Positions 1-12,000 of a stretch of DNA of 64,000 nt are shown piece after piece. Source of the stretch: Oegoconia quadripuncta (lineage: Eukaryota; Arthropoda; Insecta; Lepidoptera; Autostichidae); contig OX438759.1 of the NCBI GenBank assembly GCA_949316235.1, positions 11,321,618 to 11,385,617 on the forward strand, read 5' to 3'. The translations under genes and the position numbers were made by a program. Position 1 is the first letter of the stretch; each line of letters begins with the position of its first letter. Below the pieces are notes generated by a model. It saw only the letters and a program-made list of their open reading frames with translations, did not search any database and was not told where the DNA came from.

Positions 1-79
1 AAAGCCAGTTTTATATTTTTGTGAGTTACATTGGCCCGCGGCAGTAGTGTCTCAAATAATAAATATTATTTTGGATAAA

Positions 80-3000
80 ATGTCGTCTCAGAGTAAGTTT
101 CAATGTTCTAAGTACCTACTACAACAGTGAGGGTACCATACGTAAATTATTTTCTCGTTATCGAGAGAAATCTCGGCTTTGGATGAACTCGTAGTAGACC
201 CAATGAATCCCTGGCTGGCTCCGTTGGGAGTAGTGTTATTTCTTTGTCAACTACTATGTAAAGACTCGCAGCATGTAGGTACCTATATACTATCAGTGCA
301 ATTGTACTTTTTACATGTTATTTAGGTACTGTGGCAAAATCCTTCCATGGAAAATAATTCAAATCGTGCAGTGGGCTAGGTCCAACAAGCAACCACCCCC
401 TTTTTTAGCCCCCTACTTTATAAATGAGGGGTGCTATATGATAACTATATTTGTGATTGTGTGTATTTCTATTTGTGGCATTATACCGCTAAAACGGTTG
501 AACCGATTAAAAACATTTTTTTTTCCAAAACCTGTGGTTTAATTGTTTATTATCTGGATGGTATAGGTACCTACCTAGTAATTAGTTCTCTCTGGGGTTT
601 CTAAATTTTCATGTCAGAATTTATGTATTGTGTTAATGTAACACACATTCTATTGTTGTCATATGTAGGCAACCCTTTTTTTTTTTTTTTTTTTGACGGG
701 GGGAAAACACATTTACGCGTTCGACCCGCCGCTGACGGGGGTCAGCGGCGAGGATATATGGGACTCACCGCTCCAGACAGGAGCGGTCCTACCCACTAAA
801 AACCCCCCGGTGTTCCTCCGCGCGCACCGAAACGGCGTGGCCACGGGTACCCCTCGGTAATCGTCCGCAGCCACGCCAGCGCGGCGCCCGCCGCCAGGGC
901 AACGGCGGCGGCGGGCCCTCCTATAGGCTGGAGCAGGAAGGAATCTCCTGGTCCAGCCACCTCAAGAAGGCGCGTGGGAACACCACGCGCGCCTTCTCGC
1001 GAGGCTTGCGTGTGGGTGGTGACTCGGGGGAGTCACCACCCACAGCCTCGCTAGGTAGGGGGGAGAAGGTGGGCATACGCCCTTCTCCGGGTCCCAGTGC
1101 GTCTGCGGCGGATGGGATGAGAGGAGGGATCGGCCTCCCTCTCTCTCTCCGCCGCCTCCTTCTGCGAGATCACGCTCTCGCAGAAGGAGAGGACCGCTTT
1201 CCACGACCTCTCGTCGCCGATCATAGCCTTGACTATGGCCGGCAAGGAGAGATCGTCCCCTACCGCTACGACGAGGTCGTGGCGCTCCCCTGCCCAGGCT
1301 GGGCATTCCTCACGGGTGTGCTGCGCCGTGTCCTCGTAGCAGCCACAGTGATGGCACTCGTCGGTCGCTTCCCGTCCGGCGATCCGGTGCAGGTATCTCC
1401 CGAAGCAGCCATGCCCCGAGAGAACCTGCACCGCCCGGAAGGTAAGCGAGCCCCGCATGCGCTCCGTCCAGTCCCTTATTACTGGGCGGAGCGCCTCGAC
1501 AGTCCGGTGGGCGGCCCCTGGCGAGGCCAGCCTTACCCCCCAGAACCCCAACACGGACTGTCGAGCCTGGAATTTCCGCACTTCCACCTCCCTGGGAGCA
1601 GGATGCTCGCCCCGGAGGAGGAGGCCCCTGCGCCACTTGTACAGTGACGCCTGGGCCCCCGCCTCCAGGTCCCAGGGAGGTGTGCCCGCCATTACGCACG
1701 CCGCCTCGAAGGAAATGGTGCGGTATCCGCGTATGACACTGACGGCCATCACCCTCTGAGGTTTCCTCAAGAGGGCGATATTACGGGCCGTCAGGGTCAT
1801 GTAGGCAACCCTGGCTACGCTACTACCAAGTATAGCTAGGTAAGTAGTTGGAGTCGCTTATGCCTAGGTCTGAATTATAAGTTCGCAATGTGCTTTGGAA
1901 TCGAGGACGTAAATTTCTTGTTCGTTATACGCGATAAATAACTATAAAATGAAAATTTAGAAAACCTCCGGCGACATTGATTGAACAAATTATTATATCG
2001 TCCAGCCCCCGTAGCGTGACAACGTTTCGACATTCGTAGGAGTGAGAGTGGGATAGGTAGTTGTAAGTTTGGGCAAAAGCAAAAGAAGAGCAGGACAAAT
2101 ATCTCGCGCGACATAAACGTTTATCGCGTCTGTCATGCTATTAGTGCAGGTAGATCTAGACCAAATGATAGTGTTAAAAGCTAAATAACTTCAAAACAAC
2201 TTAACCGATTTCCATCAAATATGGCTATGCATCTCCGGATTGAATTAATCTTAAATATAAAAAAAATACAATTTAGAAAACCCTCGAAATATACCAAAAA
2301 AACCGACATACTTAAAAAACATACAAACGGCCGAATTGAGAACCTCCTCCTTTTTGAAGTCTGTTAAAAGCGAAATATCTTTGAAACGGCTTAACCGATT
2401 TTCATCAAACATGGCTAAGAACCTGTCGCCTTATAGTCTTTCATGTAAAAAAACGGCATTCAAATCGGAGCACGCATTACTGAGATTCGTCCGGACAAAC
2501 ACACACAACACCCTTAAACATAACACCCGTCGTTTTCGTCGGGGGTTAAAGATGGTGTGCGTTCGAGTCGTCGAGGTCGACTGACGGAAGGGATGGGAGG
2601 AGGGAATGCCTTGGTTTCACGGGATAAGTGCAATCCCATCCGATTTCTTCACATCATCATAGGTACCTAATCAAGTACGGTCTATGGCTAGAGAATGCTA
2701 TATAAATAATAAATAAATATACTTAGACATGCACACAGCGCCATCTAGTTCCACAGTTTGATAAATCAAAGACTCAGATGTAATTAAAACTCCTATAATT
2801 CACTTGATATTTTATATGCACAATTAGGTATTATGGTTATAAATAAGGTACAGAGTTTATCGTCTACAACTTTTTAGTTCGAGATTCATAACCAGACTGC
2901 GCTATGGATCGACCAACCCAAGCTCCACACTACCGATCCCCACTAAAAGGGACATTCCGGGGAATGAAACCTCAGCCCCAAGTTAAAATGCCACGGCCAG

Positions 3001-6000
3001 ACGTAGGCAAGGGTATATAGAAATTAACTAATGTTTCAGGATGGACGTACGTGTATGTACAGCCAGTGACATCTTTCCTAGAGGAGGCCTCTGTAATCTT
3101 GCATGATCTCCACCAGAATTACTGTTAAAAAGTCGTTTATAATAAATTTTTATGTAAATAACGCACACTACATTTTTTATTGGTTATCGCCGCACTACGT
3201 CACTAACAACCTTAGAGCCATATAATAAGAATTGCCATGTTTGGACTTACACGAAGTTATCCTTAAACCTCCCTTTTTCAGCTCCCCAATTAACAGTAGC
3301 AGCGGTAACTGTAGTGGGCGTCCTTGGGGGCGTGTACTGTGCCTATCAGGTCTACCGCCGTTATAACACGGTGAAACTACCCGAGGAGTGGCGACAAGTT
3401 GGCACACTCAAGGACCTTCACATATATCCGATCAAGTCATGCGGACCAGTGGTAGTCAGCGAGGCAGAATGTAGTAATTTGGGTTTGAAAGATGGTTGGC
3501 TTAGAGACAGGTGGGTATCTGATTTTGTAGTCTGACTGTTGCTTGTTATGACTTTTGATGACGAAGTGTATGTAATAAATAAGTTATATACTATAAACAA
3601 CATTGGGCTTACAATTCGGAGGTCGCGGGTTCGATCCCCAGCGGGGTACATATTTAAGTACTCGGTTTAGTTGGTGGTAGGGCATTTTAATTGTCCGCCT
3701 GGCTAGGTACCACCATCTTATCTAAATCTGCCGCCAAGCAGCAATGTTAATAGCATTGTTGTGTTCCGGTTGTCAGAGACAAGATAGCCAGTCCCCCAAG
3801 TGAGTTGGGGTTTCCGGGTCAGTACGCTTCCACCTTCGACCTCATCATCACTTAACATAAGGTGTGATTGAGGTCAATACCAACCCGTTATGCATTAAAA
3901 AAAATATATACGTAAGATCCTCGGCTTTTTGAAAGTCTTGCTATAAAAACAATATTTATAGGGTAGAGAGGTCATTCCTACGAGAGATCGTGCCATTTGC
4001 TGTTCGGTTGGGTACATCAGATACCCACACCACACATAGGTAGATAGTAAATACCTCCCTGCAGATAATATAATGAAAATAAATGGAGTCAAATTGAAAC
4101 AGATCAGCTTTTGAATTGTAGCCAGAGAGTCGATTCACGTTTGTTAATAAATTTTCATTTAACTTTTAATATGATCCAAAGATTTTCTGACTTCTTAAAT
4201 TGATAACCTACTTAAAAGCAGTGCAAAAGGCACATATTACTTCATTTAAAATGTGAATTAGGTACCTCTTGTATAAATAATTTGAATAAACGACAATCCT
4301 TATTGAAAACTGCTGCCAAATGTAGACTACCCTCATTCTCACCAATAGTTTCTACTCTCTATAAATAAAACGAGCAGAAACATGGCAGAGCCGTTTCAAA
4401 CAGTTCGAAAATTGGTCTAGCAATCCGTTAGTAGGTAGGTATGACTAGTTGAATGATACAAAGGCTTACTATCTTCTCAATTGACAGGGTACTGATGGTG
4501 GTGGACGATAAGTACAACTTTATCACTGGGAGGAAGCACCCGATCCTCCTCACTGTACGCCCCACACTAAAGAATTCGGTCCTCACCCTTACCCACAGTG
4601 ATATGGAGCCTCTAAAGATTGATTTGGCTGAGGTAATTAATTACACATATTATTGGCTATAGTGGATACGATTACGATCGGTTGTGGGGCTAAGTTAGCT
4701 AAGCTAAGCTAAGAAAACCATTTGGGTAATTTTCCGATTAAAACTAATTTCGAAATAAAAACTATTTTGAGTGAATTTGGATTAGTCTGGAGGATTCCAA
4801 TTAAATTGTATTTTTATGATATATTCTGCAAAAATATTCAACACATCTAAACTAATTTGATAATTATCTTAGTTTGAAATGGTAGCGGTAACAGGGACCA
4901 TCGTATGTTATATTACTCTATGGGGACCATATACAAAGAGGAGTTTCGAGCAATATTTTTTTAATCTATATTATCACGTGATGCAACTGCGCGAGGTGAA
5001 AGGATGAAGATTGGGGCGGGGCTTAATGCACCATCTAGCGGTGAGTAGCAAAATGTGCTCCTTAAGTACGTACATCGCATCGATTGTAGTTGGTTGTTCC
5101 ACTACTGCTCGCTAGATCGGTTAAATCTAGTAGTTATTATTGGAAATAAAATTTATTACATGTGAAATGATAAGACTGTATCAGTTGAATTACTTAAAGT
5201 GTTTTCAGAATAAAACATATTGAAATGCAACACTTCATCTTTAACGAACTAATGACATGAATTTGTGCAAACAAAAAAAAATATTGAGCAGACTGTGCAC
5301 GCACTTGTGACAAAGTATATTAAAAATCTATCGCGCTCTAAGTACTTTGCTTGAGACCTCTATAAGGACGGCAACCGACTAGCAGAATAGGCCACGCCCT
5401 TCGTGACCTCATTGCAAAACTGAAATCACACTGCACAGTTGCTGTCGGCAGGACCTTTTTGTACATGGTCCGTGGTATACCGTCATGATGGTTCCACATA
5501 AACGCGAATGACACACTCGGTCACACTCCGGAGGTTAAGGCCCGTATTAATAAACCAATCTCAATGCAAGGCTGAATTGGCAATTGAGGCCGAATCACCC
5601 GTGATGCGTCTTAAGAAGTTATGACGCTATTTCAAGCTCCGTACTAATTTATACAACCAATCTTGAGGTTTACTCAGATGAGATCACTTCTGAAGTATAC
5701 GCCTCAGCGGCGAATGAATGATAGTCTTGAGTTTCGTTTATTAATACGCGCACCTCTCAAGTGAGTACCGTTTGAATGTGCACGTGCTTGTCAGGTCTCA
5801 AGTTAGGTTTACTTGAGACCAGTCACAAGACTGTTCTCAATCTTGAGAATGGTTTATTAGCAATTAATGGCTATGACAGGATGGAACATTCATTGGATTT
5901 TGGTTGTGTTAATATTTGTCAGTTTAACTCCTATGTTTGTATACAGGGCGTCCCAAAGTTATGGGACATGAAGGGGAAGTACCTTAAATATTGTAGATAG

Positions 6001-9000
6001 TGAATTTTGCTCAAAGAAGACTTTATGTTATTTTTAAAAGTTAGTAATTCTGCATTCATAGATTTTCTAAAAATTACTTGCTTCGGCTGGGAATCGAACC
6101 GACTTAAATGTGAAAAAAAAAACACCCTACTTTTATGATGCCAATCGAAAGAATAGCTAAAAAATAATAACTCTGCCTAAGTAACATAGTATTTTAAAAG
6201 AAAGGAACAACATAAAATGATTGAGTCAAATTTCAAGAAAGTTATTTATTGCCGACGACGTTCGAAAAGTAGCGATATTATCATTCCAAAGATAGCATTG
6301 ATTATTCGTAAATAAGTACCCACTTCATAAAATAGGTACTAACATAGTTTTCCTTATTATAAGTGCACGTGTAGATGAAATGATAAAACTTGTATTTCAA
6401 TACGTCCTCTGTAAGCTAGACAGAAGGCAAATTAAAAACAAAAATAAATAATTTATAATTTGAAAATGGAACAGTTTATGACAGCGTTTGTTTGAATGCA
6501 TACTTTTTAAGATATTTTAAAAAGAAGTGATATTTTTAAATGTTGTTCTTAAATTTGAAAATGGAACAGTATGTGCGAGCGTTTGTTTTTCGGATATTGA
6601 TCTGTTTAGTCTCAATTCACTTACACAAGTGTTATTGTGTTAATTTATTGCGAACATGGCATATCAAGTAAGTTTTGATCTAATGGAAGCATATTTTTTG
6701 AACGATAAAGATATCTCTAGAAGTTTGCGGTGGTATGGCGTAAAATATCCTGATAGACAAATACCGTCTCGTAAAGTTTTGAAAAGGCTTGTGAACAATT
6801 TGAAAACTCTGGGACGTTTCGATAAACGCCCAAGAGAACCACAGCAAGAAAACCATACGATCAACGACGAAGAACTTGGTATTTTAATTTACTTTTCGGC
6901 TTTTCCGAAAGCATCGGTGAGAGAAGGAGAACATGAAATTGGAGTTTCAAAAAGTAAAATACACCGTGTATTAAAAAAACACGGTTTTAAGAGTTATGTT
7001 GAAGGACGATTGGTTCAAAAATTACTTCCGGGCGATACAGAAAGGAGAAAAAATTTCTGTCTTGATATCCAGGCACGATTGCTCGAAGATCCAAATTTTT
7101 TGGATAATATTATTTGGACAGACGAATCTAACTTTAGCAATAACGGTATGTATAACCGCAACAATAATCGTATTTGGTCTAAAGAAAATCCCCTACGAGT
7201 GACTGAAACTAATAACCAAGTGCGTTTTTCACTCAACTGTTGGTGCGGACTTTTAAAAAACCGGGTTTTCTTAATCCATTTTTACCAAGGAACCTTGAAC
7301 ACAGAAAAGTATTTAGGAATACTTCAAATTTTAAGGGATAAGATAAGAAACCATTCCGCGGCGGAGCAAGAAAACTTAATTTTCCAACAAGATGGAGCTC
7401 CGGCTCATAATAGTCGGAGAGCAGCAGATTTTCTAAATGAATGTTTTCCTACATGGATTGGTACAAATGGACCGATTAGATGGCCGGCCAGATCCCCGGA
7501 CCTCACACCATTAGATTTCTTCTTTTGGGGATACGTGAAAGATATGCTATACAAAAAGCGATACGAGAACGTAGGCGAGTTGCAAACAGAATTGTGCCAT
7601 ATCACATCGAGTGTTCACCATAAAATGATTAGAAAATCAACAGGCAGCGGGCTCATTAAAAGATTGGCGATTTGCGTAAGACAAGAGGGATCACATTTTG
7701 AGCATTTAATTAATTAATTTACAAAAAAATACCTACTTAATTGACTACGGCAGTTTCATGTATGTTTTTTATTTGATTAAAATGATTAATTTCACGTTGT
7801 TCCTTTCTTTTAAAATACTATGTTACTTAGGCAGAGTTATTATTTTTTAGCTATTCTTTCGATTGGCATCATAAAAGTAGGGTGTTTTTTTTTTCACATT
7901 TGAGTCGGTTCGATTCCCAGCCGAAGCAAATAATTTTTAGAAAATCTATGAATGCAGAATTACTAACTTTTAAAAATAACATAAAGTCTTCTTTGAGCAA
8001 AATTCACTATCTACGATATTTAAGGTACTTCCCCTTCATGTCCCATAACTTTGGGACGCCCTGTATAGTATTATTCATTTAGTGTGTACATGAACCTATC
8101 TATAAAATCTATTTTAGGTTGTTGCATTGCAAAAACCTCAGACTGCACAGGTTTGGAGTATCGAGGTGCCTGTCGTAGACTGCGGCTGGGAGGCGAGTGA
8201 ATGGTTCTCCAGGTGAAGTACCTAACTGTTCGGACTCAAGAATCAATTTATAAAAGACAGATAATATAATAATACTAAACAACGATTAGTGGTTGAAAAT
8301 CTGGAATAGCTATTTTTAAAATTCTTTTACAAATTTTGTCGTCAAATTTAAAATATAGATTGTTCAACAAAATATGTAGGTACCTATCTTCTACTAATTA
8401 TTTTGTTCACAGGCTTATAGACAACACGGCCTGCACCTACAGATTGGTATATTATGCGTCCGAAAAAGGTCGGAAGTTGACAATCAGGAACCACTTCTAC
8501 AGATTAACTAAAGAAGATACAGTAAGTGTTCTAAAAGAGGGTGTGTTTTAGTTTCAGCCTTTGTAAGTCTGTGGGGTTATAAGAACGGATGAACTAATTT
8601 CGATTCACCTCTGTCACTCATAGTTTTTGAGTTACACAGTTTTTTTGTTTTGGCATATATCCACTAATGCCACAGAATTAATATAGTACTAACGTAGCTA
8701 TGCTCAAAAATCACTTTCAAATCAATAAATCTTCAGGTATTCCGCTCAATCACCGCCCACAACCATCCGTCTGTCAATTGTATTTTTAAACAACTAAAGA
8801 ATAGGCACTGTAAGGTTGTATACGAATTTAAAAAAGAATATGCGATAAAAAACGGTACCCTACTTCCTGAGGCAGTCGGGTAAAAAAACAGAAATTGTTC
8901 TTTACAAATGCATCTTATTTGTTTTATTTTTGAGAAATATCTACATGCTTCGACGGTTAATTATAGCCAGGCGTCGTATATAGAAGGTCATACTAATCTC

Positions 9001-12000
9001 TGCAGTAATGTACAATTTCTTAATTCCCAGGGAGCTTTTCCCGACGAAATATCCTACCACTTAATCAATGAGGCCTCAGTGGCCGATCTGAACGTGCGAC
9101 TGGATGGTATGCCGTGTTCCGCACGCCACTTCAGACCTAATTTCGTCCTCACCGGCGCGAAGGCCTATGAGGAAGATACTTGGAAGTTCATCAAAATCGG
9201 CGAGAACGTGTTTGAGGTTACAATGCCATGTGTTAGGTGAGTAGAGTGTCCAGCCTTTGTCCGAATATATCTCAGTAATGCATGGTCGGATTTGTGGTTT
9301 TTTATATTAAATACTAAACGAGGGGAAAGGTTCTCAGATATGTTTGATAGTCGTTTCGAAGATATTATTGACGACCGATTGGTGTAGTGGATAGTGACCC
9401 TATCAGCGAGACGAGGTGTAAGAGTGGGACAATTGTATATTTCGCCCAATCGATTGAGCAGGACAAATATTATCTCGCTCGACATAAACGTTTATCGCGC
9501 CTGCCATGCTGCGGGGGCTGAAGTGTTACGGTCACCGGTGTGCGCAGCATTAGGTTAATTTTTTGTCCAAATTTCTCCAGGTGCGTCATGACGACCTTAG
9601 CTCCGGAAACAGGGGAACGAAATCCGAAAATACTGGAGACTTTGAGGGGGTATGTATGACTTTGATAATTCCTCTACATGTTAATGCAAAAACTATTGTA
9701 GGTAGATACCATCATACATTGTGCGAGGACGGATTATATATATATACAGGGCGTCCCAAAGTTATGGGACATGAAGGGGAAGTACCTTAAATATCGTAGA
9801 TAGTGAATTTTGCTCAAAGAAGACTTTATGTTATTTTTAAAAGTTAGTAATTCTGCATTCATAGATTTTCTAAAAATTATTTGCTTCGGCTGGGAATCGA
9901 ACCGACTCAAATGTGAAAAAAAAAACACCCTACTTTTATGATGCCAATCGAAAGAATAGCTAAAAAATAATAACTCTGCCTAAGTAACATAGTATTTTAA
10001 AAGAAAGGAACAACGTGAAATTAATCATTTTAATCAAATAAAAAACATACATGAAACTGCCGTAGTCAATTAAGTAGGTATTTTTTTGTAAATTAATTAA
10101 TTAAATGCTCAAAATGTGATCCCTCTTGTCTTACGCAAATCGCCAATCTTTTAATGAGCCCGCTGCCTGTTGATTTTCTAATCATTTTATGGTGAACACT
10201 CGATGTGATATGGCACAATTCTGTTTGCAACTCGCCTACGTTCTCGTATCGCTTTTTGTATAGCATATCTTTCACGTATCCCCAAAAGAAGAAATCTAAT
10301 GGTGTGAGGTCCGGGGATCTGGCCGGCCATCTAATCGGTCCATTTGTACCAATCCATGTAGGAAAACATTCATTTAGAAAATCTGCTGCTCTCCGACTAT
10401 TATGAGCCGGAGCTCCATCTTGTTGGAAAATTAAGTTTTCTTGCTCCGCCGCGGAATGGTTTCTTATCTTATCCCTTAAAATTTGAAGTATTCCTAAATA
10501 CTTTTCTGTGTTCAAGGTTCCTTGGTAAAAATGGATTAAGAAAACCCGGTTTTTTAAAAGTCCGCACCAACAGTTGAGTGAAAAACGCACTTGGTTATTA
10601 GTTTCAGTCACTCGTAGGGGATTTTCTTTAGACCAAATACGATTATTGTTGCGGTTATACATACCGTTATTGCTAAAGTTAGATTCGTCTGTCCAAATAA
10701 TATTATCCAAAAAATTTGGATCTTCGAGCAATCGTGCCTGGATATCAAGACAGAAATTTTTTCTCCTTTCTGTATCGCCCGGAAGTAATTTTTGAACCAA
10801 TCGTCCTTCAACATAACTCTTAAAACCGTGTTTTTTTAATACACGGTGTATTTTACTTTTTGAAACTCCAATTTCATGTTCTCCTTCTCTCACCGATGCT
10901 TTCGGAAAAGCCGAAAAGTAAATTAAAATACCAAGTTCTTCGTCGTTGATCGTATGGTTTTCTTGCTGTGGTTCTCTTGGGCGTTTATCGAAACGTCCCA
11001 GAGTTTTCAAATTGTTCACAAGCCTTTTCAAAACTTTACGAGACGGTATTTGTCTATCAGGATATTTTACGCCATACCACCGCAAACTTCTAGAGATATC
11101 TTTATCGTTCAAAAAATATGCTTCCATTAGATCAAAACTTACTTGATATGCCATGTTCGCAATAAATTAACACAATAACACTTGTGTAAGTGAATTGAGA
11201 CTAAACAGATCAATATCCGAAAAACAAACGCTCGCACATACTGTTCCATTTTCAAATTTAAGAACAACATTTAAAAATATCACTTCTTTTTAAAATATCT
11301 TAAAAAGTATGCATTCAAACAAACGCTGTCATAAACTGTTCCATTTTCAAATTATAAATTATTTATTTTTGTTTTTAATTTGCCTTCTGTCTAGCTTACA
11401 GAGGACGTATTGAAATACAAGTTTTATCATTTCATCTACACGTGCACTTATAATAAGGAAAACTATGTTAGTACCTATTTTATGAAGTGGGTACTTATTT
11501 ACGAATAATCAATGCTATCTTTGGAATGATAATATCGCTACTTTTCGAACGTCGTCGGCAATAAATAACTTTCTTGAAATTTGACTCAATCATTTTATGT
11601 TGTTCCTTTCTTTTAAAATACTATGTTACTTAGGCAGAGTTATTATTTTTTAGCTATTCTTTCGATTGGCATCATAAAAGTAGGGTGTTTTTTTTTTCAC
11701 ATTTAAGTCGGTTCGATTCCCAGCCGAAGCAAGTAATTTTTAGAAAATCTATGAATGCAGAATTACTAACTTTTAAAAATAACATAAAGTCTTCTTTGAG
11801 CAAAATTCACTATCTACGATATTTAAGGTACTTCCCCTTCATGTCCCATAACTTTGGGACGCCCTGTATATATATATATATCTAATATTATAAATGCGAA
11901 ATTTTGGATGTTTGTTTGATGCTCAATCACGGCGAAACGAATGAATGTATTTGGATATAATTTGGTATATAGGTAAAAATACCCTGAATTAAAACATTTT

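Noticed and set aside
962..1759. Long open frames on the + strand and in the other - frame across 962-1759
   Set aside because: They are shadows of the GC-rich LINE fragment, whose real frame is 1800-1051 on the - strand.
7882..8082. Repeated 62-68-codon frames starting MFFFSHLSRFDSQPK (also at 5931, 9734, 11685, 12423 and 14371)
   Set aside because: They are translations of the inverted-repeat arms of element A, present twice per copy, with no sign of being genes.
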